A stretch of DNA of 64,000 bases from Halomarina halobia (GCF_029338575.1 NZ_CP119992.1:930001-994000); one strand, 5' to 3'. Positions 7,367 through 16,678 are shown, counted from the stretch's first letter. Program-made: numbers and translations. Notes: generated by a model not told the origin, from the letters alone.

Positions 7367-10282
7367 ATGAGCCAACGCACGGAGCAGGAGGACCGGCTCT
7401 CGCTCGACACGGACGCCGTCCTCGACCGCGTGCAGGAGCTGTACCACGTTCCCGTGCTCGCCCTCCTCCTCGCATACATGCTCTGGATACGGGTGCAGTC
7501 GTGGGAGAACTTCCTGATCGACGGTCGGGTCCTGTTCAACGGTAACGACGCCTGGTACCACCTCCGCACGACGACGTACTCCGTCCGGAACTGGCCGTTC
7601 ACGATGCCCTTCGACCCGTGGACCTACTTCCCCTACGGGACGGCGTCGGGGCAGTTCGGGACGTTCTACGACCAGCTCGTCGCGACGGCCGCCATCGTCG
7701 TCGGCCTGTTCTACCCCGGCCCGCAGTCGGAGGCGACGGCGATGACGCTGCTGTTCGCCCCGGCGGTCATCGGTGCCCTCACGGCGATCCCCGGCTACTA
7801 CCTCGGCAGGCGCTTCGGCGGCCGTCTCGGCGGGGTCATCGCCGTGGTCGTCCTCGCGCTGACGCCGGGGGCGTTCCTCTGGCGCTCGCTGGTCGGCTTC
7901 TCCGACCACCACGCCGCGGAGGCGCTCTTCCAGGCGGTCGCAGTGCTGAGCGTCGTCGTCGCCGTCGCCGTCGCCGAGCGCGAGAAGCCCATCTACGAAC
8001 AGTTCACCCAGCGCGACTTCGACGCGCTCCGCGGGACGCTCCTCTACTCCGCGCTCGCCGGGCTCGGCATCGCGATGTACGTCTGGGTGTGGCCGCCGGG
8101 CGTCCTCATCCTCGGCATCCTCGGGCCATTCCTCCTGGTCCACCTCGTCGTGACGTACCTCCGCGGGCGCAGCCCGGAGCACGTTGCCATCGCCGGGGTC
8201 GTCATGCTCGTGGTCGCGGCGCTGCTCGTCTCGATCCGCACCTCCACGGTCGCGATCACCGCGACCGACTTCTCGATCCTACAGCCGGGGCTCATGCTCG
8301 CGCTCGCGGCCGGGCTGGTGGTCATGGGCGTCCTCGCCCGGGAACTCGAGGCCCGCGGGATCTCCCCGCTCGCCTACCCCGGCGTCATCCTCGGCGCGGC
8401 GGTCGTCGCCGTCGGCCTGATGGCCGTCGCGACCCCCGGCCTCTTCGACTACTTCGTCGGGCAGGTCCTCCGCGTGTTCGGGCTGGACGCGACCGCGCAG
8501 GCGCGCACCGTCGGCGAGGCCCAGCCGATCCCGCGCGACCAGTGGGGGCAGTTCCTCTTCAACTCCTACGGACTCGCCTACTACGCGGCCGCGACGGGCG
8601 GGCTGGTCCTGCTCGGTCGGTACGTCCAGGAGGACGAGCCCCGCGGGGACGCGCTGCTCGTCGTCATCTGGATGGTGCTCATGACGCTCGCGACGTTCAC
8701 CCAGCAGCGCTTCGACTACTACCTCGCGGTGCCCGTCGCCACGCTCACCGCGGCGCTGGTCGGCGAGATCGTCGGGTTCGTCGGCCTCGACGACGTGCGG
8801 CGGGCGAAGAACGTCGACGCGGCGCAGGTGATGGTCGTCGCGGCCGTCGTGCTCGTCCTCCTCGTTCCGTTCACGTCGGGGTCGGTCCTCGCCGGACCCG
8901 TGTTCCAGGCGACGCAGACGGGCACCTACACCGGCCCCGGCGAGTCCGCCCAGTGGGAGGACAGCCTCCTGTGGATGGCGAACAACACGCCGGAGGAGGG
9001 CCAGTACGCCGACCCGGACGGCGAGCCGATGGAGTACTACGGGACGTACGCCCGGACCGACGACTTCGACTACCCCGACGGGGCGTACGGCGTGATGGCG
9101 TGGTGGGACTACGGCCACTTCATCACCGTCCAGGGCGAGCGCATCCCGAACGCCAACCCGTTCCAGCAGGGCGCGGTCGACGCCGCGAACTTCCTGCTCG
9201 CGCCGAACGAGACGCACGCGAACGAACTCGCGACGGAGGGCGAGCAGAACACGCGATACGTGATGATCGACTGGAAGCTCGCGCGGGCGGGCTCTGACAA
9301 GTACTTCGCGCCCGCCGTCTTCGACACGCAGGGGGTCGGCCTCTCAGAGCTGTACGGCTACGTCTACGATCAGAACGGGCAGCGGGTCGTCACGATGCAC
9401 GGGGACCGCCACTACGAGAGCATGCGCGTGCGGCTGTACACGTTCCACGGGAGCGCCGCCAGCCCGCGCCTGCCGGACGGCCGCGTGCCGGTCATCGACT
9501 GGGAGCCGCGCACCTACGGGAACGGCCAGACCCTGCCCAGCACGCCCGACAACGCCTCCAACGTGGTTCGCTTCTTCGACAGCATGGAGGAGGCCGAGCG
9601 GTTCGTCGAGGAGGACGGCACCGCGCAGGTCGGCGGCCTCGAAGGCATCCCGACCAAGCGCATCCCCGCGCTCGAACACTACCGGCTAGTGCACGCGAGC
9701 GAGTCGTCCCGCCAGGGAACGCCGTGGGTGAAGACCTTCGAGCGCGTCGACGGCGCGAACGTCACTGGACAGGGGCCGCCCGACTCGACCGTGACCGCGC
9801 GCGTCCAGATGGAGATGCCCGACGGGGGGACGTTCACCTACGCCCAGCAGGCCCAGACCGACGCGCAGGGGAACTTCGAGATGACCCTCCCCTACTCCAC
9901 GACGGGGTACGACCAGTGGGGACCGGAGGAGGGTCGCACCGACGTCAGCGTCCGCGCGACCGGTCCCTACGAGTTCGTCGCGTTCACGCAGGGCGGTGGG
10001 GGCAACGCCTCGGTGACGACGTGGAACGCCACCGCCGACGTGAGCGAGGCGCAGGTCATCGGCGAGGACGACAGCCCCGTGCAGGTGTCGATGGAACGGG
10101 CGAGCGTCGATACGCCGGAGGGGGCCAACGCGACGAACGGGACGAACGCCACGAACGGAACGGCCAACCTGACGACGCCCGCCGCGTCGCTTGGGGGACC
10201 GAGCGAGCCGTCCGACCGACGGGCCGCGGCCCCGACTCCGGGACCGGCCGCAACCCACATCCCGCTCGCCCGCCCCGCATAA
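7367..10282 (+). CDS. aglB: Dolichyl-oligosaccharide-protein glycosyltransferase AglB
   Basis: This is a 971-residue STT3-type oligosaccharyltransferase, the enzyme that transfers the lipid-linked glycan to Asn in surface proteins. A first membrane helix (about 27-43) leads into the first external loop with Gly-Asn-Asp61-Ala-Trp-Tyr-His, which carries a metal/catalytic acid. A multi-span membrane domain runs to about residue 500. The soluble domain carries the diagnostic WWDYGH at 579-584. The last third is beta-rich and ends in a low-complexity tail with five clustered N-x-T sequons. The ATG at 7367 fits a TATA-like box 29 bp upstream; the frame stays open further upstream but that part is antisense to the GT2 gene. 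DUF368 follows after 4 bp. Confidence 0.95.
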   Translation: MSQRTEQEDRLSLDTDAVLDRVQELYHVPVLALLLAYMLWIRVQSWENFLIDGRVLFNGNDAWYHLRTTTYSVRNWPFTMPFDPWTYFPYGTASGQFGTFYDQLVATAAIVVGLFYPGPQSEATAMTLLFAPAVIGALTAIPGYYLGRRFGGRLGGVIAVVVLALTPGAFLWRSLVGFSDHHAAEALFQAVAVLSVVVAVAVAEREKPIYEQFTQRDFDALRGTLLYSALAGLGIAMYVWVWPPGVLILGILGPFLLVHLVVTYLRGRSPEHVAIAGVVMLVVAALLVSIRTSTVAITATDFSILQPGLMLALAAGLVVMGVLARELEARGISPLAYPGVILGAAVVAVGLMAVATPGLFDYFVGQVLRVFGLDATAQARTVGEAQPIPRDQWGQFLFNSYGLAYYAAATGGLVLLGRYVQEDEPRGDALLVVIWMVLMTLATFTQQRFDYYLAVPVATLTAALVGEIVGFVGLDDVRRAKNVDAAQVMVVAAVVLVLLVPFTSGSVLAGPVFQATQTGTYTGPGESAQWEDSLLWMANNTPEEGQYADPDGEPMEYYGTYARTDDFDYPDGAYGVMAWWDYGHFITVQGERIPNANPFQQGAVDAANFLLAPNETHANELATEGEQNTRYVMIDWKLARAGSDKYFAPAVFDTQGVGLSELYGYVYDQNGQRVVTMHGDRHYESMRVRLYTFHGSAASPRLPDGRVPVIDWEPRTYGNGQTLPSTPDNASNVVRFFDSMEEAERFVEEDGTAQVGGLEGIPTKRIPALEHYRLVHASESSRQGTPWVKTFERVDGANVTGQGPPDSTVTARVQMEMPDGGTFTYAQQAQTDAQGNFEMTLPYSTTGYDQWGPEEGRTDVSVRATGPYEFVAFTQGGGGNASVTTWNATADVSEAQVIGEDDSPVQVSMERASVDTPEGANATNGTNATNGTANLTTPAASLGGPSEPSDRRAAAPTPGPAATHIPLARPA

Positions 10283-10286
10283 CGAA

Positions 10287-11270
10287 ATGGCACTTCGAGA
10301 CTGGGTCGGTATCTACCTGAAGGGCGTCGCGATGGGGGCGGCCGACGCCGTTCCGGGCGTCTCCGGCGGGACGATCGCGCTCATCACCGGCATCTACGAG
10401 CGGCTCATCACCGCCATCACGAACCTCGACCCGCGGGCGCTCCTGCTCCTCCCGGGGGCGGTGAGCGCCGACGGTCGGGCGCGGCTTCGCACCCGACTCG
10501 TCGGGATGGACCTCCCGTTCCTGCTCGCGCTCGGCGCGGGCATTCTGACCGCCCTCGTCACCGTCTCGCGGGCGGTCGAGCACGCCTCGGAGGCGACGCC
10601 GGCGCTCCTGTTTGCCTTCTTCTTCGGCCTCATCGCCGCCAGCGCCGTCGTCCTGTACGGCGAGGTGGACGTGAGCACGCCGGGGCGCGCGCTTGCGGGG
10701 CTCGCGGGGGTCGCCCTCGCGTTCGCGGTCGCGGGCGAGGTCGCCGGGGCGCTCCCGCACACGCTCCCGGTCGTGACCGTCGCCGGCGCGGTCGCCATCT
10801 GCGCGATGATCCTCCCGGGCATCTCGGGGGCGTTCATCCTGCTGCTGCTCGGCCAGTACATCTACCTGACCGGGACGCTCTCGGCGTTCGTCGACGCCCT
10901 CCTCGTCGCCGCCCGCGGGGGAGGCGCGGGCGCGCTCGTCGAGTCCGGCACCGTCGTCGCCGCGTTCGGCCTCGGCGCGGTCGTCGGGCTGTTCACCGTC
11001 GCGCACGCCGTGAAGTACGCGCTGACGCGGTACCGCGCGGCGACGCTCACGTTCCTCGTGAGCCTGATGGTGGGCGCGCTCCGCTATCCGGCGGAGCGGG
11101 TCGCGGAGAACGTCGACGCGTGGACGCTCGGGAGCGCCTCCCCCGTCCTCGTCGCGGCCGTCGTCGGCGGGGCGCTCGTCGTCGCGGTGGACCACTACAC
11201 CGACGACCTCGACCTGGACGGGGAGGCGTCCGAGGAGTCGGCCGCGCGCGCGGCCGGCGGAAGCAGGTAG
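10287..11270 (+). CDS. DUF368 membrane protein (PopT-like polyprenyl-phosphate transporter)
   Basis: The protein has 327 residues and about 8-9 hydrophobic segments. It begins with the family signature KGxxMGAADxVPGVSGGT at about 12-29 and has a second related motif, 'MILPGISGAFILLLLGQY', in the second half. DUF368 proteins in bacteria have been shown to recycle undecaprenyl phosphate across the membrane (PopT). Archaea use dolichyl phosphate as the N-glycan carrier. The ATG lies 4 bp after the aglB stop, so the two are almost certainly co-transcribed. Carrier recycling for N-glycosylation is therefore an attractive inference, not a demonstrated function. Confidence 0.9.
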   Translation: MALRDWVGIYLKGVAMGAADAVPGVSGGTIALITGIYERLITAITNLDPRALLLLPGAVSADGRARLRTRLVGMDLPFLLALGAGILTALVTVSRAVEHASEATPALLFAFFFGLIAASAVVLYGEVDVSTPGRALAGLAGVALAFAVAGEVAGALPHTLPVVTVAGAVAICAMILPGISGAFILLLLGQYIYLTGTLSAFVDALLVAARGGGAGALVESGTVVAAFGLGAVVGLFTVAHAVKYALTRYRAATLTFLVSLMVGALRYPAERVAENVDAWTLGSASPVLVAAVVGGALVVAVDHYTDDLDLDGEASEESAARAAGGSR

Positions 11271-11372
11271 CCCCTCCGTTCGGTACCGCTTCGTCGACCG
11301 GTTCGTCCCGCGAGCGGTGGACGGCGACGCGGACAGGGGAACGGTTTTACCGGGGGAGCGCCGAGTACACGC

Positions 11373-12044
11373 ATGCTCAGCGACGTGATGGAGGACTACC
11401 TCAAGACCATCTACATTCTCCAGCGGGAGACGGGAGAGCGCGTCTCCACGTCCGCCATCGCTGAGCGGTTGGAGGTCACCCCGCCCACGGTCACGAGCAT
11501 GCTCGACAAACTCGAGGAGCGGGGGCTGGTCGAGCGCGAGAAGTACAAGGGGGTGACGCTCACCCCCGAGGGCGAGACCGTCGCCATCGAGGTGCTCCGT
11601 CACCACCGCCTCATCGAGGCCTACCTCGCGGAGGCGCTCGACTACGACTGGACGGACGTCCACGAGGAGGCCGACCGCCTCGAACACCACATCAGCGAGC
11701 GCTTCGAGTCGCGGATCGCCGAGGCGCTCGGCGATCCGTCGGTCGACCCGCACGGCGATCCCATCCCCGGCGCGGACCTCGCGCCGCCCGAGGACGCCCC
11801 CGGCAAGCGCCTCGACGAGTGCGCGGTGGGCGACCGCGTCGTCGTCCAGCGCGTCCGCCACCGCACCGGCGAGGAGCTGCGCTACCTCGCGGAGTCGGGC
11901 GTCGAACCCGGCACCGAGATCGAGGTCGTCGAGATCGCCCCCTTCGGGATGATCACCGTCGAGGGCGACGCGGGTCGCCAGAGCCTCCCCGCCGATGTGG
12001 CCCGCCAGATCCGGGTCGCGCCGGTCGCCGTCCCACAGGAGTAG
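11373..12044 (+). CDS. DtxR/MntR-family metal-dependent repressor
   Basis: The protein has 223 residues. An N-terminal winged helix (SDVMEDYLKTIYIL, then VTPPTVTSMLDKLEERGLVEREKYKGVTLT) is followed by the dimerisation/metal domain with His-His and Glu residues (LRHHRLIEAYLAEAL, then HEEADRLEHHIS). The C-terminus (about 145-218) is an SH3-like FeoA-type domain. This is the three-domain layout of DtxR/SirR proteins, which repress iron or manganese genes when metal-bound. It stands alone here; the zinc importer operon at 60-63 kb is far away. The target regulon is unknown. Confidence 0.92.
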   Translation: MLSDVMEDYLKTIYILQRETGERVSTSAIAERLEVTPPTVTSMLDKLEERGLVEREKYKGVTLTPEGETVAIEVLRHHRLIEAYLAEALDYDWTDVHEEADRLEHHISERFESRIAEALGDPSVDPHGDPIPGADLAPPEDAPGKRLDECAVGDRVVVQRVRHRTGEELRYLAESGVEPGTEIEVVEIAPFGMITVEGDAGRQSLPADVARQIRVAPVAVPQE

Positions 12045-12142
12045 CTCGACCCGTCGCCCGGTTACTGACCCGTTACTCGATCACTCACTACGGCGTGACC
12101 GTATCCCGCAACGTTTAGTCTCCGTCACTCGTCGGTCCCCCC

Positions 12143-12904
12143 GTGCGGATCGAGAACAGCTTCATTCCGGTGGACGGCGTCGGCGAGAAGACGGAGCGCG
12201 GGTTGTGGGAGCGGGGGATCACCCACTGGGACGACTTCGAGCGCGACGCGGTCGGCGGCAAGACCGGCGACCGCATCGAGGCGTTCATCGAGACGGGTCG
12301 CGAGCGCCTCGACGCGGGCGACTCGCGCTTCTTCGACTCGGCCCTCCCCAGCGCTCACCGGTGGCGGCTCTACGAGAACTTCCGCGAGGAGGCGTGTTTC
12401 TTCGACATCGAGACGACCGGCCTCTCCCACGCGAACGACGACGTGACGACGGTGAGCGTCCACCGCGGCGGCGAGACGCTGACGCTCGTCGCCGACCGCG
12501 ACCCGGCGGTCGGCCGACCGCTCACCCGCGACGCGATCCGGGAGGCGCTCGCCGACGCGCCCCTGCTCGTGTCGTTCAACGGTCGGCGCTTCGACGTCCC
12601 GTTTCTCGAGACCGCGTTCGATCTGACGCTCGACGCGCCGCACGTCGACCTCATGTACCCGTGTCGCCGCCTCGACCTCACCGGCGGGCTGAAGGCCGTA
12701 GAGCGGGACGTCGGCGTCGAGCGCGACCGCCCGGACCTCTCGGGCTACGACGCGGTCCGCCTCTGGCGGGAGTACGAGCGCGGCGCGGAGGACGCCCTCG
12801 AGACGCTCGTGTCGTACAACCGCGAGGACGCGGTCAACCTCCGAACGCTCGCGGAGCACGTCGTCGGGGCGCTCCACGACCGCGCGTTCGGCGATATCGA
12901 GTAG
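12143..12904 (+). CDS. RNase H-like / YprB-type exonuclease domain protein
   Basis: This is a 253-residue protein starting at a GTG. The N-terminus (VDGVGEKTERGLWERGITHWDDF) is a helix-hairpin-helix-like segment. From about residue 88 the motif FFDIETTGL marks a DnaQ/RNase H-like nuclease domain, with 'LLVSFNGRRFDVPFL' as the second motif and 'YNREDAVNLRTL' as the third acidic motif. These supply the DEDD metal ligands. The family (YprB-like) is annotated as ribonuclease H-like. The substrate is unknown. A TATA-like box is not obvious. Confidence 0.85.
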   Translation: MRIENSFIPVDGVGEKTERGLWERGITHWDDFERDAVGGKTGDRIEAFIETGRERLDAGDSRFFDSALPSAHRWRLYENFREEACFFDIETTGLSHANDDVTTVSVHRGGETLTLVADRDPAVGRPLTRDAIREALADAPLLVSFNGRRFDVPFLETAFDLTLDAPHVDLMYPCRRLDLTGGLKAVERDVGVERDRPDLSGYDAVRLWREYERGAEDALETLVSYNREDAVNLRTLAEHVVGALHDRAFGDIE

Positions 12905-12929
12905 GAGGGCGTACCGCGGCTCTCGGGGG

Positions 12930-13304
12930 TCAGTAGTGGGGCCGCAGTCCCTCGTCCGCGGGCGAGACGTCGACGATGTCGATGGCTCCGACGGTGAGCG
13001 CGTCCGGGACGTACTCGTTCGTGTCGGGGAGGTACGCACCGGTCGGTTCGAGTCGGGTGGCGACGAGCACCTGCGGCGTCCCGCAGAGGCTGTGCTCCCG
13101 GGGGAACCCGTGGACCGCGTGGCGCTCGCAGCGGTGAAAGAGGGTCGACCAGACGTCGTCGACGCGCTCGACCTCGAGTTGAATGACGTCGCCCGCGCGC
13201 ATACAACACGGCTCGTCGTGGAAGCTACAGGTCGCGCGGTCGGGTCGTTCGTCGCAGCCGACGAACTGACCCGTCAGGTCCCGGCAGAGCGAGTCACGGA
13301 GCAT
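12930..13304 (-). CDS. Cys-rich haloarchaeal protein of unknown function
   Basis: This 124-residue protein has about seven cysteines, six of them in the first 60 residues (Cys7, 17, 26, 33, 34, 59), plus several His. A middle segment reads AGDVIQLEVERVDDVWSTLFHRCERH. The Cys/His spacing suggests metal binding, but I recognise no named family. It is convergent with the RNase H-like gene, 25 bp apart. Confidence 0.65.
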   Translation of the reverse strand: MLRDSLCRDLTGQFVGCDERPDRATCSFHDEPCCMRAGDVIQLEVERVDDVWSTLFHRCERHAVHGFPREHSLCGTPQVLVATRLEPTGAYLPDTNEYVPDALTVGAIDIVDVSPADEGLRPHY

Positions 13305-13401
13305 CGACTCGCCTCCCGGATGGCACGCCTCGGCGTCGGCCCATACTCGGACACGTCCACCGACGGGGATAAACCCCGTGATCGTGAACGTCGGCGCACG
13401 G

Positions 13402-13704
13402 CTACCGGACGCTCTCCGCCCGCCAGTCGGCGAAGGCGTCGAGCAGGCCCGACTCCTCGAAGCGCTCGACGCACGGCACGTCGTATGGGTGCACCTCGAC
13501 CACCCGGGCCTCGAGGTCGGCGTACCGCTCGGCGGTCGTCTTGGCGAGGAGGATCACCTCCTCGTCCTCCACTACCTCGCCGCCCCAGCGGTAGACCGAG
13601 GAGCAGGGCAGGGCGTTGACGCAGGCCGCGAGCTCCTCCTCGACGAGGGTACTCGCCAGCTCCCGTGCGAAGTCCGGGGGAGCGGTGATGTAGGCGGTCG
13701 GCAT
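13402..13704 (-). CDS. cutA: Divalent-cation tolerance protein CutA
   Basis: The protein has 100 residues. It shows the CutA pattern: an opening strand (AYITAPPDFARELASTLVEEELAACVNALP), the central 'SSVYRWGGEVVEDEEVILLAKT' and the C-terminal 'VEVHPYDVPCV'. CutA forms trimers with a ferredoxin-like fold and is linked to metal tolerance. The ATG at 13704 lies 4 bp after the HEWD gene, so they form an operon. Confidence 0.92.
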   Translation of the reverse strand: MPTAYITAPPDFARELASTLVEEELAACVNALPCSSVYRWGGEVVEDEEVILLAKTTAERYADLEARVVEVHPYDVPCVERFEESGLLDAFADWRAESVR

Positions 13705-13708
13705 CGCG

Positions 13709-13873
13709 TCACTCGCCGACCGGGTTGTACTTCCCGCTGATGTCCCACTCGTGGAGGCAGTGGGGGTTGCCAACCTCGTCGCGGACGACCCAGTTCTCGC
13801 TCGTCGCGTCCCAGACATCGTGTCGGCCGCAGCGTTCGCAGGTACGTTCGGTCGGGGGAACGATCGTCGCCAT
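13709..13873 (-). CDS. HEWD-family zinc-binding protein
   Basis: This is a 54-residue protein with a Cys-x2-Cys pair (TCERCGRHDVW) and a Cys-Leu-His-Glu-Trp-Asp near the C-terminus. The latter is the motif that names the HEWD family of small haloarchaeal zinc-finger proteins. Cys-x2-Cys and Cys/His probably bind one zinc. It is first in a two-gene unit with cutA. Function is unknown. Confidence 0.85.
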   Translation of the reverse strand: MATIVPPTERTCERCGRHDVWDATSENWVVRDEVGNPHCLHEWDISGKYNPVGE

Positions 13874-13954
13874 ACTCGAGGGATGTTCGGGAGGGCCCAT
13901 CAATCTCGCGCCGTGACCGTAGCGCCGTGTCCCTCGAATGCGGACACGGCCGAC

Positions 13955-13961
13955 AGTATAT
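13955..13961 (+). promoter_or_regulatory. TATA box of the methyltransferase gene
   Basis: AGTATAT is centred about 28 bp upstream of the ATG at 13986, supporting this start over the longer open frame and a leaderless transcript. Confidence 0.5.
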
Positions 13962-13985
13962 GTCGCGCCCGCGCCGAGAGAGCGC

Positions 13986-14546
13986 ATGGGCTTTCACACC
14001 TTCGACGCGGCGAGGGCCGACGGCCTGGAGGACCCGTCGCGCTACCGCTTTCTGTCGGTGGACGAACTGCTCGCCCTGTTCGATCCGACGCCGTACCAGA
14101 CGGTCGCCGACCTCGGGAGCGGGACGGGCTTCTACACCGACGACGTCGCCCCCTACGCGGGGACGCTCTACGCGGTGGACGTCCAGGCGTCGATGCACGA
14201 CTACTACCGCGAGAAGGGGGCCCCGGAGAACGTCGCGTTCGTCGTCGCCGACGTGGCCGACCTCCCGTTCGACGACGGCGAACTCGACGGCGCGTACTCG
14301 ACGATGACCTTCCACGAGTTCGCGGGCGAGGGGTCGCTCGCGGAACTCGCGCGCGTGACTGCCCCCGGCGGCCTCCTCGGCGTCGGCGACTGGTCCGCGA
14401 ACGGCGAGGGGGGCGACGGACCGCCCACGGACGAGCGCTTCTCGCTCGCCGAGGCGGTGCACCTCCTCAGAAAGGCCGGGTTCGGCGTCGAGTGCGGCCG
14501 CGAGCGTCGGGAGACCTTCGTGCTCCGCGCCCGCCGGACGATCTAG
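13986..14546 (+). CDS. Class I SAM-dependent methyltransferase
   Basis: This 186-residue protein has a Rossmann-type methyltransferase core. Motif I is VADLGSGTGFYTDDVAPY (about 41-58), motif II AVDVQ (66-70), motif III VVADVADLPF (86-95) and motif IV FHEFAG. The C-terminal part (LAEAVHLLRKAGFGVE) is the usual last helix-strand of this group. The methyl acceptor is unknown. The 3' end overlaps the convergent OsmC gene by 4 bp. Confidence 0.88.
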   Translation: MGFHTFDAARADGLEDPSRYRFLSVDELLALFDPTPYQTVADLGSGTGFYTDDVAPYAGTLYAVDVQASMHDYYREKGAPENVAFVVADVADLPFDDGELDGAYSTMTFHEFAGEGSLAELARVTAPGGLLGVGDWSANGEGGDGPPTDERFSLAEAVHLLRKAGFGVECGRERRETFVLRARRTI

Positions 14547-14941
14547 AACTGGCCGCCGCGCACCTCGATCTCGGCGTGGAGCCCCTCGCGGAGGGCGTCG
14601 TGGACGTGACAGATGTCCTCGGCGCGCTCGACGACGGCGTCGAACTCCTCGTCGCTCAGGTCGGCCTCGACGTGGACCGTGAAGCGGACCGCGGCGAGGT
14701 CGTCGCCGTCGTCGAGATCCGCCTCCGCCTCGATCGTTATCGTCCCCAGGTCGTCGTGTCCCTCCTGCTGGCCGCCGACGCGGAACGCCGGGATGAAACA
14801 GGAGGCGTAGTCGGCGACCAGGACCGAGTTGGGGTCGGGGCCGTCGCCGCCCGTCGCGTCAACGGTGAGTTGGTAGTCGCCCGCGCGGCTGACGGTCGTG
14901 TAGCCCTGCTCCGAGGTGCTCGTGGTCTCGATATCTGCCAT
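14543..14941 (-). CDS. OsmC-family peroxiredoxin-like protein
   Basis: This is a 132-residue OsmC/Ohr-family protein. The two conserved cysteines are visible in 'ADYASCFIPAF' (about residue 52) and 'EDICHVHDAL' (about residue 114). These form the thiol pair that reduces organic hydroperoxides in this family. The ATG at 14941 was preferred over 14971, since MADIETTS is the natural start. It is probably a cytoplasmic oxidative-stress protein. Confidence 0.88.
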   Translation of the reverse strand: MADIETTSTSEQGYTTVSRAGDYQLTVDATGGDGPDPNSVLVADYASCFIPAFRVGGQQEGHDDLGTITIEAEADLDDGDDLAAVRFTVHVEADLSDEEFDAVVERAEDICHVHDALREGLHAEIEVRGGQF

Positions 14942-14993
14942 AGCGACCGGAGGATCGGCCGCCGGCGACAAAAAGGTGGGCCGTCCGTGCGCG

Positions 14994-15710
14994 CTACTCG
15001 AGCGTGAACGGGTCGTCGGCCTCGAGGACGTGAACCTCGGCCGAACTCCCCGTCGCCTCCACCTCGCGGACGAAGTCCCGCGGGTCCTGCTCGATCGGCG
15101 GGAACGTGTCGTAGTGCATCGGGAAGGCGTGATCGACGTTCAGCCAGTCCACCGCGACGGCGGCCTGCCACGGTCCCATCGTGAAGTGATCGCCGATGGG
15201 GAGCGCCGCGGCGTCCGGTTCGAGGAACGGCCCGATGACGTCCCGCATCTCGGTCATGAGGCCGGTGTCGCCCGCGTGGTAGAACGTCGTGGACTCGCTG
15301 TCGGCGACCTGCGTGGGCTTCGTGTCGCTCACGACGAAGCCGGCGGGCATCCCGACGTCGTACTCGTAGCCCGTGTTCGCCCCGTTGGTGTGGTCCGCGC
15401 GGTGCATCGTCACGTAGGCGTCGCCGATGTCGACGGTCCCGCCGATGTTCATGCCGATCGTGTCCCCGTGGCCGAACTCGTCGGCGACGAACCCGACGAG
15501 TTCCGGCGTGGCGACGACGGTGGCGTCCGCGAACTCACCGGCGTGGGCGATGTGATCGGCGTGACCGTGCGTGAGCAGGAGGTAGTCCGGCTCCGCCACG
15601 TCCGAGGGCGAGAGCGACGTCTTCGGGTTGTCGAAGAAGGGGTCGATCAGTATCGTCGTTCCGTCCACGTCGACGTGCCAGGTGGAATGGCCGTGCCAGG
15701 TTAGCTCCAT
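14994..15710 (-). CDS. UPF0173 metallo-beta-lactamase-fold hydrolase
   Basis: This is a 238-residue MBL-fold protein. It starts [11 protein letters not shown], has the metal motif HGHADHI at about 48-54, further ligands in 'FYHAGDTGL' and '[11 protein letters not shown]', and the length of UPF0173 proteins. These are predicted metal-dependent hydrolases (some act on N-acyl-phospholipid-like or nucleotide substrates). The reaction is unknown here. A TATA-like ACTTATA on the minus strand at about 15736-15742 supports the start. Confidence 0.9.
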   Translation of the reverse strand: MELTWHGHSTWHVDVDGTTILIDPFFDNPKTSLSPSDVAEPDYLLLTHGHADHIAHAGEFADATVVATPELVGFVADEFGHGDTIGMNIGGTVDIGDAYVTMHRADHTNGANTGYEYDVGMPAGFVVSDTKPTQVADSESTTFYHAGDTGLMTEMRDVIGPFLEPDAAALPIGDHFTMGPWQAAVAVDWLNVDHAFPMHYDTFPPIEQDPRDFVREVEATGSSAEVHVLEADDPFTLE

Positions 15711-15907
15711 GACGGGCGTAGTATCTCCCGAGAGCCACTTATACTGTTGGTCGTCGCTCCTCGCGGAGAGTGAAAGCGGGGGGCGGGACGGACGCGACGG
15801 CCGGGGCGTGGCCCTGTCGTACGGGGAGCGGCGCGTGCTCCGAGCCGCGGGCGGGCGGGCACCGGCGAGTCCGAAGGGTTATCGGGGCGCGGTTGAATGG
15901 GAGTCTC

Positions 15908-16678
15908 ATGCGAGTTGTTCGCTTTCGCGACTCGGCAGGGAACGTCCGCCGCGGCGAGTGGACCGGCACGGACGGCGAGGAGATCATCGCCCGCGAGAAC
16001 TACGGCGGGCGGCTCACCTTCGGCGACGAGACTTTCGCCGCCGAGGACGTGGACGTGCTCCCGCCGTGCGAGCCGACGAAGATCGTCTGCATCGGGCTGA
16101 ACTACGCCGATCACGCGGCGGAGACGAACAGCGAGGTCCCCGACCGGCCGATGCTGTTCCTCAAGCCACCCAACACCGTCGCGGCCCACGGCGAGCGGGT
16201 CACGCTACCCGCCGGGAAGGAGCGCATCGACCACGAGGCCGAACTGGCCGTCGTCATCGCGGAGCGGTGTCGCAACGTCAGGGCGGAGAACGCGATGGAC
16301 GTCGTCGCGGGGTTCACCTGCCTCAACGACATCTCCAACCGGGACGACCAGCGGATCGAGCAGAACTGGGTGCGCGGCAAGGCCTTCGACAACGCCGCCC
16401 CGATCGGCCCCGTCATCGCCAAACCGGAGGTCGTCCCCGAGGACGCCCACGTCCGCCTCCGGCTCAACGGCGAGCTCAGGCAGGACTCCACGCGCGATCA
16501 GTTCATCTTCTCCGTCCCCGAACTCGTCGAGGAGATCACCCGCTACATGACGCTGCTGCCCGGCGACGTCATCTCCACGGGCACCCCGGCCGGCGTCGGC
16601 CCGCTCTCGGACGGCGACACCGTCGAGGTCGAGGTCGAGGGCGTGGGAACGCTCAGAAACGAGATCCACGTCCCCTAG
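15908..16678 (+). CDS. Fumarylacetoacetate hydrolase (FAH) family protein
   Basis: The protein has 256 residues. The FAH core begins 'KIVCIGLNYADHAAE' (about 58-72), continues with 'RPMLFLKPPN' and the metal-binding acid cluster 'DHEAELAVVI' (about 110-119), and ends with 'LLPGDVISTGTPAGVGPL', all characteristic. Family members hydrolyse or decarboxylate beta-diketo acids in aromatic or sugar degradation. The ATG at 15908 starts the small N-terminal domain found in haloarchaeal homologues. The last 4 bp overlap the convergent alpha/beta hydrolase gene. Confidence 0.9.
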   Translation: MRVVRFRDSAGNVRRGEWTGTDGEEIIARENYGGRLTFGDETFAAEDVDVLPPCEPTKIVCIGLNYADHAAETNSEVPDRPMLFLKPPNTVAAHGERVTLPAGKERIDHEAELAVVIAERCRNVRAENAMDVVAGFTCLNDISNRDDQRIEQNWVRGKAFDNAAPIGPVIAKPEVVPEDAHVRLRLNGELRQDSTRDQFIFSVPELVEEITRYMTLLPGDVISTGTPAGVGPLSDGDTVEVEVEGVGTLRNEIHVP

